Of a stretch of 64,000 nucleotides of DNA, positions 9,043 to 17,547 are shown in pieces (within the stretch, counting starts at the first letter, position 1; the number at the start of each line of letters is the position of its first letter). The notes beneath the pieces are model-generated. The model was not told the DNA's origin. It did no database searches and saw nothing but the letters and a program-made list of their open reading frames with translations. The position numbers and the translations under genes were made by a program. The stretch is taken from contig NC_017944.1 in NCBI RefSeq assembly GCF_000306765.2, positions 248,001 through 312,000 on the forward strand, written 5' to 3'. The DNA is from Haloferax mediterranei ATCC 33500. Its GTDB lineage: Archaea > Halobacteriota > Halobacteria > Halobacteriales > Haloferacaceae.

Positions 9043-10472
9043 GCAACCAAACAACCGGTCTCTACAACTCGACGCATCCGCCGGAAGAACAAAAGCGAGA
9101 ACTCCGAAACGGGTCTCACCCGGTTGCAGTGTACGGTCTCGGAAAGATGGGCCTCCCGCTCGCGGCCGTCTATGCCGAAGCGACGAGCAACGTCGTCGGC
9201 GTCGACATCGACGACGACGTGGTTCGGTCGATAAACGACGGCGAGTGCCACGTCGCAAAAGAGCCGGAACTCCCAGAACTTGTCGCTGAGCAGGTCGAGC
9301 GCGGTGCATTGCGTGCGACGACCGACAGCGTCGCCGCGGCGGGGGCGGCGTCGGTACACGTCATCATCGTCCCGACCCCGCTGACCGACGACCGCGAACC
9401 CGACCTTGCGGCGTTCGAGGCCGTTCTCGACAGCATCGCCGAGAGCCTCGCACCGGGTGACACGGTTATCGTCGAATGTACCGTCCCGCCGGGGACGTGT
9501 AGCGACCTCGTCGGACCCTATCTCGAAGCGAAAAGCGGCGTTTCGCGCGACGAATTCGGCGTCGCGTTCTGCCCCGAACGAACCTCGTCGGGGCGGGCAG
9601 TACAGGATATCACCGCATCACATCCGAAAATCGTCGGCGGCGTCGATGCGGAGAGCACTCGCGTCGCCGCACTCGTCTACGGCGAAATAACTTCGAACGA
9701 GGTCATCGCGGTTCGAGACGCGACGACCGCCGAGGCCGTGAAACTGTTCGAAGGCATCTACCGCGATGTCAACATCGCCCTCGCAAACGAACTCGCGCGG
9801 ATACGCGACGACCTCGGTATCGACGTGACGGAAGCTATCGAGGCGGCCAACACACAACCGTACTGCAACATCCACGACCCCGGACCGGGCGTCGGCGGCC
9901 ACTGCATCCCGTGGTACCCGTACTTCATCACGAGTCGAGTCGAGTCGGCCACGCCGCTCCTCCAGACCGCACGCGAAGTCAACGATAGCATGCCGAGGTT
10001 CACCGCCGATAAGCTTCGCGATGAATTGGCGGAGTCGGACCGAGATATCGCAGATTCGACCGTCGCAGTTCTCGGCATTACCTACCGTCCCGGCGTCGCA
10101 GAGACCCGTGCAACACCGGCCGCAGGCGTCATCGACCGCCTGAACGAATTCGGTGCGAACGTCCTCGCAGTCGACCCGATGCTCGATGCCGATGGTATCA
10201 CGTCGTTCGGCGCGACGCCAGTCTCACTTTCTGAACTTCCAGAACAATCCATAGACGCCGTCGTCGTCGTCACCCCGCACGAGGAGTTCGACGACATCGA
10301 CTGGGGCGTCTTCGACGACCTCGTGGTCATCGACGGACGCGGCACGCTCGGTGATATCGACCACCGCGTGTACGCGATTGGTGCCGGGCCGCGAGGAACG
10401 GAGAGATTGCAAGGAAAATCGCGAGGAGGAACGCTCCGGGCAGCAGAACTGCGGGAGGGGGGACGCCAATGA
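9039..10472 (+). CDS. wecC: Nucleotide-sugar 6-dehydrogenase (WbpA/WecC type)
   Basis: The 477-residue enzyme has an N-terminal NAD-binding motif (VYGLGKMGLPLA, about 31-42), the hinge helix with EAVKLFEGIYRDVNIALANE, and the catalytic cysteine in GVGGHCIPWYP (Cys289). It converts UDP-GlcNAc or UDP-ManNAc to the uronic acid in two NAD-dependent oxidations. In this operon it would be the first step of the diacetamido-uronate pathway. The final 25 or so residues are basic and low in complexity. The stop overlaps an ATG at 10469 that opens a 15-codon minicistron before wecB. Confidence 0.92.
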   Translation: MSNQTTGLYNSTHPPEEQKRELRNGSHPVAVYGLGKMGLPLAAVYAEATSNVVGVDIDDDVVRSINDGECHVAKEPELPELVAEQVERGALRATTDSVAAAGAASVHVIIVPTPLTDDREPDLAAFEAVLDSIAESLAPGDTVIVECTVPPGTCSDLVGPYLEAKSGVSRDEFGVAFCPERTSSGRAVQDITASHPKIVGGVDAESTRVAALVYGEITSNEVIAVRDATTAEAVKLFEGIYRDVNIALANELARIRDDLGIDVTEAIEAANTQPYCNIHDPGPGVGGHCIPWYPYFITSRVESATPLLQTAREVNDSMPRFTADKLRDELAESDRDIADSTVAVLGITYRPGVAETRATPAAGVIDRLNEFGANVLAVDPMLDADGITSFGATPVSLSELPEQSIDAVVVVTPHEEFDDIDWGVFDDLVVIDGRGTLGDIDHRVYAIGAGPRGTERLQGKSRGGTLRAAELREGGRQ

Positions 10473-10510
10473 GTGGAGGAAGGCGTCAACGAGTGGAGGA
10501 AGGCGTCAAT
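10471..10510 (+). repeat. 20-bp tandem duplication at the wecC-wecB junction
   Basis: The unit GAGTGGAGGAAGGCGTCAAC occurs at 10471-10490 and again at 10491-10510 with one change (final C to T). It duplicates a Shine-Dalgarno-like GGAGGA and the start region. The ATG at 10469, which would have been the natural 4-nt-overlap start, now reads only 15 codons and ends at TAG right over the true start at 10509. Confidence 0.85.
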
Positions 10511-11594
10511 GAGTAGGTTGAAAATCCTCTCTGTCGTCGGAGCGCGACCCCAATTTATCAAGGCATTCCCGGTATCGGACGCGCTCCGGCGTGAACACGA
10601 CGAAGTGCTCGTCCACACCGGCCAGCACTACGACGAGTCGCTTTCGGACGTGTTTTTCGACGAACTCGACATGCCGGAACCTGACTACAATCTCGGCGTC
10701 GGGTCGGGAACGCACGCTGCCCAAACTGCCGAGATGATGGAGCGACTCGACACCGTCATTGCCGACGAAGACCCCGACGTGGTGCTCGTCTACGGCGACA
10801 CGAACTCGACGCTCGCGGCAGCCCTCGTGGCTGCGAAGCGAACCCCGCAGTTGGCGCACGTGGAAGCGGGCTTGCGGAGTCACAACTGGGAGATGCCGGA
10901 AGAGGTGAATCGAGTGCTCACCGACCACTGCTCGGACTTCCTATTTGCGCCGTCGGAGTCCGCCGCCGCGACGCTGGAGTCGGAGGGTATCCACGATGGC
11001 GTCTACGTGACCGGAGACGTGCAGTACGACGCAGTCCTCCGGGTTCGGTCAACCGCCCGGGAGCGGTCGGAAGTCCTGAACGACCATGGTCTCCACGAGG
11101 GCGAGTACATCTTGGCGACGGTTCACCGTGCCGCAAACACGGACGACCTGTCGAGGCTGGGTGCTATTGTGAACGGACTCGCGGAGGCTCCCAAACCCGT
11201 TTTCTTCCCCGTCCACCCACGAACCGAAACGGTGCTCCACGATAGCGGTCTCTGGCCGCAACTCGCGGACAACGAAAACGTCCTGCTCATCGACCCTGTC
11301 GGCTACCTCGATTTTATCAGGCTCCTCGACGGGGCAGAACGCGTCGTCACCGACTCCGGTGGTGTTCAGAAAGAGGCGTTCTACCTCGACACGCGCTGTA
11401 TCACGCTCCGGGACGAGACCGAGTGGACAGAGACCGTCGATACCGGGTGGAACGTCCTCGTCGGCGCGGACCCGGACGCGATTCGAACCGCACTGCAATC
11501 GACCGAATCGCTGCCTGAGAAACCGTCGCTCTACGGCGAGGGGGCCGCAGCGGAGCGAATCGCCGACGTACTCTCGGAGTTCGGATATGAGTGA
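10509..11594 (+). CDS. wecB: UDP-GlcNAc 2-epimerase (WecB/WbpI type)
   Basis: The protein is 361 residues from the ATG at 10509. It begins with the signature VVGARPQFIKAFPVSDAL, has HTGQHYDESLSDVFFDEL soon after, and carries VEAGLRS and the VTDSGGVQKEA block near the C-terminus, all hallmarks of non-hydrolysing UDP-sugar 2-epimerases. In the WbpI role it would convert the gluco form of the diacetamido uronate to the manno form. I chose 10509 because it begins the conserved sequence and has GGAGGAAGG upstream; the longer GTG frame runs through a repeat. Both flanks of the gene carry short tandem duplications. Confidence 0.92.
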   Translation: MSRLKILSVVGARPQFIKAFPVSDALRREHDEVLVHTGQHYDESLSDVFFDELDMPEPDYNLGVGSGTHAAQTAEMMERLDTVIADEDPDVVLVYGDTNSTLAAALVAAKRTPQLAHVEAGLRSHNWEMPEEVNRVLTDHCSDFLFAPSESAAATLESEGIHDGVYVTGDVQYDAVLRVRSTARERSEVLNDHGLHEGEYILATVHRAANTDDLSRLGAIVNGLAEAPKPVFFPVHPRTETVLHDSGLWPQLADNENVLLIDPVGYLDFIRLLDGAERVVTDSGGVQKEAFYLDTRCITLRDETEWTETVDTGWNVLVGADPDAIRTALQSTESLPEKPSLYGEGAAAERIADVLSEFGYE

Positions 11595-11636
11595 CTTCAG
11601 GAGCAACGACGATGAGTGAATTCAGAAGCAACGACG
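11587..11636 (+). repeat. 25-bp tandem duplication with two start-stop minicistrons
   Basis: Two 25-bp units beginning ATGAGTGA (11587-11611 and 11612-11636, two differences) precede the true ATG at 11637, which also begins ATGAGTGA. Each unit's ATG opens a 10-codon frame, MSDFRSNDDE and MSEFRSNDDE, that stops over the next start. The wecB stop lies inside the first unit. Confidence 0.85.
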
Positions 11637-12575
11637 ATGAGTGAGGAGTTTGCAGTCTGCCTGACGCACGACGTAGACCGCCCGTACAAGACGTATCAAG
11701 GGTTGTTCTACGCGACAAAGGAGAGCCCAACGTATCACCTCCGGACGCTCCTCAGTCGGGAGAACCCGTACTGGCAGTTCGAGAACATCATGGCTCTCGA
11801 ACGCGACCTCGGCGTCCGGTCGTCGTTCTACTTCCTCAACGAGCCGAGTCTGCTCCAAACGGGGTCTCTCTGGGACTGGCTCAAACCCGAAAACTGGGTT
11901 GAACACTTCGGCCGGTACGACCTGAGGTCGGCGTCGATCACCAAGGTCATCCACAGCCTCGACGAAGGAGGCTGGGAAGTCGGCATTCACGGGTCGTTTC
12001 GGTCGTGCGACGACTTCGACCGCCTCCGAACGGAGAAAAAAGAGCTGGAATCGGTGCTTGGCCACGAAATCCTCGGTGGACGACAACACCACCTGAAACT
12101 CAGTCCTCGAACGTGGCAGTACCACCGAGAACTTGGACTCAGGTACGACGCCAGTCCCGGTTCGAGTTCGACAAACGGGTTCCAACACGGCTACCAGCCG
12201 TTCCGGCCATTCGACGACGAATTTGTCGTGTTCCCGCTGACGCTGATGGAAGTCTCGCTTCCCGACCCGGGTTCGGCGCTTGATTCAGCGTGGGCCGAAT
12301 GCGAGCGGCTACTCGTCGACGCTGAAGAACACGGCGCGGTGATGACGGTGTTGTGGCACCCGCGGTACTTCAGCGAAGCCGAATTCCCCGGCTACCGACG
12401 GCTCTACCGTCGACTCGTCGAATGGGCACTCGACCGGGGTGCGTGGGTCGGTCCCGTCGGCGACTACTACCGAGAGTTCCTCGAAGAACACGGACCCGAA
12501 TCGACAGGAGAGGACAGAGAAAGCAAAGTCGGGTCGAACGTGACGGGACAAACAGAGCGCAACCAGGCCGGGTGA
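11637..12575 (+). CDS. Polysaccharide deacetylase-like protein
   Basis: The 312-residue protein begins with CLTHDVDRPYKTYQ, the THDVD motif that supplies the metal-binding aspartates of carbohydrate esterase family 4-like enzymes. GWEVGIHGSFRS (about 111-122) holds the second metal-ligand region, and a late LWHPRYFS supplies a further histidine. The last 30 residues are acidic and probably disordered. It likely removes acetyl groups from an amino sugar in the glycan being made here. The exact linkage cannot be seen. The start follows two short duplicated minicistrons. Confidence 0.8.
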   Translation: MSEEFAVCLTHDVDRPYKTYQGLFYATKESPTYHLRTLLSRENPYWQFENIMALERDLGVRSSFYFLNEPSLLQTGSLWDWLKPENWVEHFGRYDLRSASITKVIHSLDEGGWEVGIHGSFRSCDDFDRLRTEKKELESVLGHEILGGRQHHLKLSPRTWQYHRELGLRYDASPGSSSTNGFQHGYQPFRPFDDEFVVFPLTLMEVSLPDPGSALDSAWAECERLLVDAEEHGAVMTVLWHPRYFSEAEFPGYRRLYRRLVEWALDRGAWVGPVGDYYREFLEEHGPESTGEDRESKVGSNVTGQTERNQAG

Positions 12576-12676
12576 GCCGAGCCGACGGTTCGACGCCGAA
12601 TCGGTCCTTCTCGACCGCCTGCTAATCGACTCATACCATCGACATTCTGAGCGCCTCAGTCTGTCGGTATCAGCTG

Positions 12677-12685
12677 TATAACAAA
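12677..12685 (+). promoter_or_regulatory. YATAACAAA motif, copy 3
   Basis: TATAACAAA overlaps the left arm of a perfect hairpin (AAGCCC at 12684-12689, GGGCTT at 12695-12700). It stands 60 nt before the next gene and about 100 nt after the deacetylase gene. Confidence 0.4.
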
Positions 12686-12700
12686 GCCCACCGCGGGCTT
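12684..12700. terminator. Small GC-rich hairpin after the operon
   Basis: AAGCCC-ACCGC-GGGCTT is a perfect 6-bp stem with a 5-nt loop, in the gap between the deacetylase gene and the next gene. It could be a terminator or a leader structure for the downstream gene. Confidence 0.35.
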
Positions 12701-12744
12701 CCTCTCGGACAGCCAGTAACGACTCAGAGAGGCAATTCTACACT

Positions 12745-14046
12745 ATGAGTTCACCATCGAAGACACAGTATCAACCGGACGAGAACGTCGACACCGAACG
12801 TCTCCAGCGGTACGTCGACGTACTCGATGACGTCCTCCAGTACGCTCGCGAACGGGACTACAAGGGCTGGGACTACGGTGACGGGATGAGCAGTCGGGTA
12901 CTGCTCTCGATGCCCATCGAAAACCGCTGGTTCGACCTCGTCGTCCAGGAGTTTATCAAGCGCTCTCCCATCAACGTCCGCCCGCTCTTTCTCGTCGAGC
13001 AGCGACGGAATTTCAAGGGAATATCGCTTTTCGCCATGGCGAATCGGAGTCGCGCACAGTTGGCGAACTGGTTCGACGGCGACGAAGACACCCGATTGTA
13101 TCTCGATGATGCGGCCGCGTTGACCGAATGGCTCATCGCGAATCAAGCCAAGGGATACAGCGGCTTTGCCGGAAGCCACCGACACGTCATTCAACATCTC
13201 TCCGGCCGCAACGGTCCGCGAGAGGGAATTCCGCACTCGCCAAACGTCGTCTCGACGGGGTACGGCGTGAAGGCGCTTCTCGCCGGACGAGAGTTCGACC
13301 CGAACTACCCGGATATCGCCAAGACCGCCGTCGATGTTATGGTGAAAGACCTCAACTACCGGCCGACAGATGACGGCGCAGTCATGGACTACTATCTCTC
13401 GCATCCGAAAGACAGCTACACGCTCAATGCGCTGGCTATCGGGGCGAGGCTCTTCATCGAACTGTACGACTACTTCGGCGACGAAGCGTTGCTCGAACGC
13501 GCCGAGAAAGTGTACGACTTCGTCGCGTCGAAACAGACCGAACGCGGCGGCTGGTACTACCGTGAACCGCCGACCGCGTCACACCTCTCGATGGACAACC
13601 ACCACAACGGGTTCATCATCGAGTGCTTCCAGCGGTACGAACAAATCGTAGAGAGCGGGCGGTACGACGAGACGACGACTCATGGTCTCGATTTCTATGC
13701 CCGAGAACTGTTCGACGAAAATGGTGCGCCGAACTTCGACGAAGAGAACGCCTATCCGCGGGATACACACGCGACCGCACAGGGAATCCTCGTGTTTACC
13801 TACGCCGGTCAGTACGACAGAGCAGAACGTGCTATTGACTGGGCGCTGGCGAACATGTACGAACCATCTGACGGGCGGTTCTACTTCCGAAAACACCGCT
13901 TCTACACCAAGCGGATGACACTCATGCGGTGGTGTCAGGCGTGGATGGCGTACGCGATTGCCGAGTACGTTGCCACGAGAATATCCGGTGAGCCAACCCA
14001 CGGATACGGTATCGACGGTCTTCGGGTGCAGACAGAGATATCCTGA
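12745..14046 (+). CDS. Six-hairpin (alpha/alpha barrel) glycosidase-like protein
   Basis: The 433-residue soluble protein has helices in repeating pairs with aromatic motifs such as GWDYGDGMSSRVL (about 41-53), GGWYYREPPTASHLSMDNHHNGF (about 271-293) and RDTHATAQGILVFTYAG (about 338-354). This pattern fits (alpha/alpha)6-barrel proteins such as unsaturated glucuronyl hydrolases or related epimerases. The DNHH and RDTHA motifs place possible catalytic Asp and His residues in a central cleft. In a uronic-acid glycan locus, a role in trimming or recognising uronate oligosaccharides is reasonable but inferred. Confidence 0.65.
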   Translation: MSSPSKTQYQPDENVDTERLQRYVDVLDDVLQYARERDYKGWDYGDGMSSRVLLSMPIENRWFDLVVQEFIKRSPINVRPLFLVEQRRNFKGISLFAMANRSRAQLANWFDGDEDTRLYLDDAAALTEWLIANQAKGYSGFAGSHRHVIQHLSGRNGPREGIPHSPNVVSTGYGVKALLAGREFDPNYPDIAKTAVDVMVKDLNYRPTDDGAVMDYYLSHPKDSYTLNALAIGARLFIELYDYFGDEALLERAEKVYDFVASKQTERGGWYYREPPTASHLSMDNHHNGFIIECFQRYEQIVESGRYDETTTHGLDFYARELFDENGAPNFDEENAYPRDTHATAQGILVFTYAGQYDRAERAIDWALANMYEPSDGRFYFRKHRFYTKRMTLMRWCQAWMAYAIAEYVATRISGEPTHGYGIDGLRVQTEIS

Positions 14047-14083
14047 AAGCCGCAGAACTGTACGGATTTCCGTATAGTCGCTA

Positions 14084-14092
14084 CATAACAAA
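14084..14092 (+). promoter_or_regulatory. YATAACAAA motif, copy 4
   Basis: CATAACAAA followed by TCCCC lies in the 243-nt gap before the first FemAB-like gene, 198 nt upstream of its ATG. Confidence 0.4.
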
Positions 14093-14289
14093 TCCCCATC
14101 CTCGCGTCACATTACTTCGAGAATGTCTTCTAAGACGACACCGGTTGGGGTGTCCCAACCGCGGCACGGGCCCTTTCAGGAATCAACCGATTTAACCGCC
14201 AACACGGTGGGTATCAGTCGGTTCGGACACACACCGGGTTATCACCAGTCACGAAAGCATCGCCAGAGCGCTCAGTCATCCGTCCGCCA

Positions 14290-15378
14290 ATGACAATCGA
14301 AATCGTCGAATTCGAGCCGAGTCGCCGCGATGAGTGGGACGAGTACGTCAAGCAGTCGAGTCAAGCGAGTATCTTTCATCAGTACGATGCCCTCAGGCTA
14401 CAGGCGAAGTACTCGAATTCGAAGCTACACCTACTTGTCGGGTTCAAGACCGAAGAACCGGTCGGGGTGTTCCCCGTGTTCGAGATTCGAAAAGGGCCCG
14501 TCAAAACGGCATTCTCCCCGCCACCTCACATCGGAGTCCCGTATCTCGGACCGGTGATGTTCGATACTGGCAACATCAAGAGTCGAAAATTCGAGCGGCG
14601 TCGAAACCGGTTCATCGAGGGCTGTACCGACTGGATACGGTCCGAAATCGGACCGAACTACACACACGTTCGCGTCGGCAACTATTACACTGACATGCGG
14701 ACGTTCCAGTGGGGAGGGTGTGACGTTTCGCCGAAGTATACCTACAACGTCGATTTGAACCGGAGCGAGGACGACCTGCTGATGTCATTCAGTCGGAACG
14801 CCCGACGAAACATCCGCGATGGGAAAGCGGTTCTATCCAAAATCGAAGAAGGCGGACGAGACGACATTCGGACCATTCTGACGCTGGTCAAAAATCGGTA
14901 CGAAGAACAAGGATTGACCTTCGACGTTCCACCCCAGTTCGTCCTCGACTTGTACGATACCCTTCCGAATGGACAAGTCAGGCCGTACGTGTTCCGCTAC
15001 AATGGCTCGTTCGTAAGCGGAATCATCGCACTCCAGTACGGAGATACCGTCTATCGGTGGCTTGGCGGTGTCCGCCCGGAGCGGGATTTCGGCGTCGATG
15101 TCAACGACCTCCTGGACTGGCGGATAATGTGCGACGGACGAAATCGGGGAATGACCAGATACGACCTTGTCGGAGCTAATAATCGACGGCTCAACCGGTA
15201 CAAGAGCAAGTACAACCCGGAACTCGTTACATTCTACCAAATCGAACACGGGCCGCTTTCGGTCAGAGCCATCGCACACCTGTACAAAAATCAGCTCAGT
15301 CCCAAAGTCGAGCTATTCACTCGCACGGGTGAGGCGAGCCTCCCAGCGCGGCTGGTTTCGGGGGTTATCCACCGATGA
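14290..15378 (+). CDS. FemAB/GNAT-like acyltransferase, paralogue 1
   Basis: The 362-residue protein shows two GNAT-like halves. SIFHQYDALRLQAKY and LHLLVGFKTEEPVGVFPVFE begin the first. The second contains SFSRNARRNIRDGKAVLSKI (about 162-181), ALQYGDTVYRWLGG (about 242-255) and YDLVGANNRRLNRYKSKYNP (about 293-312), which match FemAB-type aminoacyl transferases. Bacterial members use aminoacyl-tRNA to build peptidoglycan bridges, a polymer absent from archaea, so here the acceptor may be an amino sugar of the surface glycan. A paralogue follows directly on the same strand. Fold assignment is good; chemistry is inference. Confidence 0.8.
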   Translation: MTIEIVEFEPSRRDEWDEYVKQSSQASIFHQYDALRLQAKYSNSKLHLLVGFKTEEPVGVFPVFEIRKGPVKTAFSPPPHIGVPYLGPVMFDTGNIKSRKFERRRNRFIEGCTDWIRSEIGPNYTHVRVGNYYTDMRTFQWGGCDVSPKYTYNVDLNRSEDDLLMSFSRNARRNIRDGKAVLSKIEEGGRDDIRTILTLVKNRYEEQGLTFDVPPQFVLDLYDTLPNGQVRPYVFRYNGSFVSGIIALQYGDTVYRWLGGVRPERDFGVDVNDLLDWRIMCDGRNRGMTRYDLVGANNRRLNRYKSKYNPELVTFYQIEHGPLSVRAIAHLYKNQLSPKVELFTRTGEASLPARLVSGVIHR

Positions 15379-15484
15379 TAGTTGTTCAAAGTTCCGAGGG
15401 GTACCCCCCGATGGTGGTTGCCCAAAAGATGAATCGAGTACGCACTGTCGAACAGTAATCGGTCAATCACACACCAACACACAC

Positions 15485-16519
15485 ATGTCACAACCACGTA
15501 TCGAAACGCTAGGCCTCGAAGAGTGGGAGCAAGCGCTTCCATCGTCAGGTGTCGAAGTATTTCACACGTCCGCTGTTCTCGCCGCGATAGACGAACACTT
15601 CGACGGCGAGATGCACCTCTTCGGTGTTTTCAAAGGACAAGAACCAGTCGCACTGTTTCCGACGTTCGTCCGCAAGAATCCGCTCGGCCGGGCCGTCGTC
15701 TCGCCGCCGCCGTCGATGGCGATTCCCTACATCGGGCCAATTATGATGCCGAACAGTCCGAAGCAAAGTACCTACGAGTCCGTAAACCGGAAGTTCGCGG
15801 ACTTGGTGCTAGAAGAACTCGGCGTGCGCGACAAACGGACGTTCGTCCGCGTTCTCTGTTCCCCGTCATATCTCGACCCACGACCGTTCGAGTGGACCGG
15901 ATTCGCCGTCAAACCCTCGTTCACCTACCGACTCGACCTGTCCGGTCAGTCGCCCGACGAGGTACAGAGCCAGTTCAGTAGCAGTCTCCGACGCGAGATT
16001 CGGCAGGCGAAGGAGCTGGATATCAGTATCTCAAACGAAGGAATCGATGGCGCACGAACCGTGTACGACGACGTTGCCTCGCGATACGACGAGCAAGACG
16101 AACCGTTCGGGATGCCGTGGGCGTTCGTCGAGGCGCTGGTCAGAAACCTCGGCGACCGGTGCCGAGTCTACGTTGCCCGCGACCCTGACGGCCGATACCT
16201 CAGCGGAATAATTGTCCCCTTCTCGAACGAGACGGCCTACTTCTGGCTCGGCGGCGCTCGCGGTGAGTACGACGGTGTCAGCATCAACAGCCTGCTTCAC
16301 TGGCGAATCATCGAAGATATCGTCGAAGACGACGGCCTCGAATCGGTCATGGAGTACGACCTCGTCGGCGCGAACACAGAGCGTCTCTGCAATTACAAAT
16401 CGAAGTTTGGCGGAGAGTTGGTGCCGTACTACGTCGTCGAGTCGACCGGTGTCGGCATGAGTCTCGCAAAGCGGACGTACCAGTTCCTGAGCAAGAGTAG
16501 CGAACGTATCGCAAAGTGA
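15485..16519 (+). CDS. FemAB/GNAT-like acyltransferase, paralogue 2
   Basis: The 344-residue protein is aligned end to end with its upstream neighbour: both have SPPP followed by [IM][GA][VI]PY[LI]GP, a Ser/Arg-rich FSSSLRREIRQAKEL helix (about 160-174), a WLGG block and YDLVGANTERLCNYKSKFGG (about 300-319). I chose the ATG at 15485, which begins the conserved region; a longer open frame to 15167 lies inside the previous gene and is rejected. Tandem duplication is the likely origin, with divergence suggesting different acceptors or amino acids. Confidence 0.8.
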   Translation: MSQPRIETLGLEEWEQALPSSGVEVFHTSAVLAAIDEHFDGEMHLFGVFKGQEPVALFPTFVRKNPLGRAVVSPPPSMAIPYIGPIMMPNSPKQSTYESVNRKFADLVLEELGVRDKRTFVRVLCSPSYLDPRPFEWTGFAVKPSFTYRLDLSGQSPDEVQSQFSSSLRREIRQAKELDISISNEGIDGARTVYDDVASRYDEQDEPFGMPWAFVEALVRNLGDRCRVYVARDPDGRYLSGIIVPFSNETAYFWLGGARGEYDGVSINSLLHWRIIEDIVEDDGLESVMEYDLVGANTERLCNYKSKFGGELVPYYVVESTGVGMSLAKRTYQFLSKSSERIAK

Positions 16520-16665
16520 CTCCGAGAACAAGGCTTTAGAGAGCCAAGAGAGGGGAGAAAGCGAGGCTGAATGGGGCTAAATCGGGACTGAAGGGGGACT
16601 GGAGGAGGTAGCGAGACAGAGTGGGAACGTGAACAGAGGTGAGCGAGGACGGACAGAAGCGAGCG

Positions 16666-16965
16666 TCACACCATCTGTTGGGCCTTGATAATTCGCCAGA
16701 GACCCTCCGCATCGTCGGTGATGCCGTACACTCGGCCTTTTCGTCGTTGTTCCGGGACCAATAGTTCGACGAGCGAGCGGTCTCGCAGTTCCTGAAGCGC
16801 CCGCGAGACGTGTGCGACGGCACTTTCCGAGTCCGATGCGATTTGTGTCGGTGTTGCGGGTCCCTCGGAAAGCCTGTTGAGGACGGAAATTCGGTATCGC
16901 GAACTGATGACGAAACCGATGTCGTCCCAGGGGACCTCTTCTTTCGATTTGTTGACTGTTTTCAC
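16666..16965 (-). CDS. Winged-helix transcriptional regulator
   Basis: The 99-residue protein has a winged helix: VISSRYRISVLNRLSEG, then TPTQIASDSESAVAHVSRALQEL (about 37-59, the recognition helix), then a wing and YGITDDAEGL. It resembles short haloarchaeal ArsR/MarR-type regulators. It ends the glycan locus on the opposite strand to the FemAB genes and may regulate itself or that locus. No sensor domain is present. Confidence 0.8.
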   Translation of the reverse strand: MKTVNKSKEEVPWDDIGFVISSRYRISVLNRLSEGPATPTQIASDSESAVAHVSRALQELRDRSLVELLVPEQRRKGRVYGITDDAEGLWRIIKAQQMV

Positions 16966-17547
16966 GTGTTTCTCACCCCAACACGGTGGGAGCGGTATCC
17001 ACGAGCGGTCGTCCGTGACGGTACTCTTTTGAGGGCGGTTCGGAGCGGGGTTCGGAGGGCAGTCAACCGGGAACGTCGACTCGTCTCACGTGGCCGGCGC
17101 AGGGACCAAACTGGACGGCGGGGCAGTGATGTGAGTTGGAACCCAGTAGGAGACGACGCAGACAGCAACACCGAAACCAGGTGAATTAACGGAGAATTAA
17201 CACCGGTATCGGCAGGTGTCCGGACTGCCGGTCGTACTGGTTCAGAGCGCATTCATTCGTTAGTACGAACTTAATTACATAAATACATCGTTTGAATTAT
17301 ACTCAGAGTTTCGTGAGAGTCTTTTTTGAGAGAATGAACTTGATGACAGAACGTGTGATGACTACAGTTCGAGTGGAACCGCGGGAGCGATCTGAAATAC
17401 TGGCGGGTAAGTATCGATCGTGTCGAGTACGACCCCACAGAGCAGCCGATTTAGCGGAACTAATTGGGAACAGGGAAGCCGCAGATCCGACACACCAGGA
17501 CCGAATTCGGAATAGCTACCACTGGCGACAGTGAATTGGTGCTGTAG
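16966..17547. other. 582-nt gap without a convincing gene
   Basis: The interval between the regulator and surE has scattered short frames with no recognisable protein. AT-rich DNA at about 17260-17300 (TTAATTACATAAATACATC) could hold a promoter. I see no RNA gene, repeat or transposon end here. Confidence 0.5.

Noticed and set aside
17292..17534. 80-residue frame before surE
   Set aside because: No recognisable sequence, no clear start context and no conservation that I can judge.
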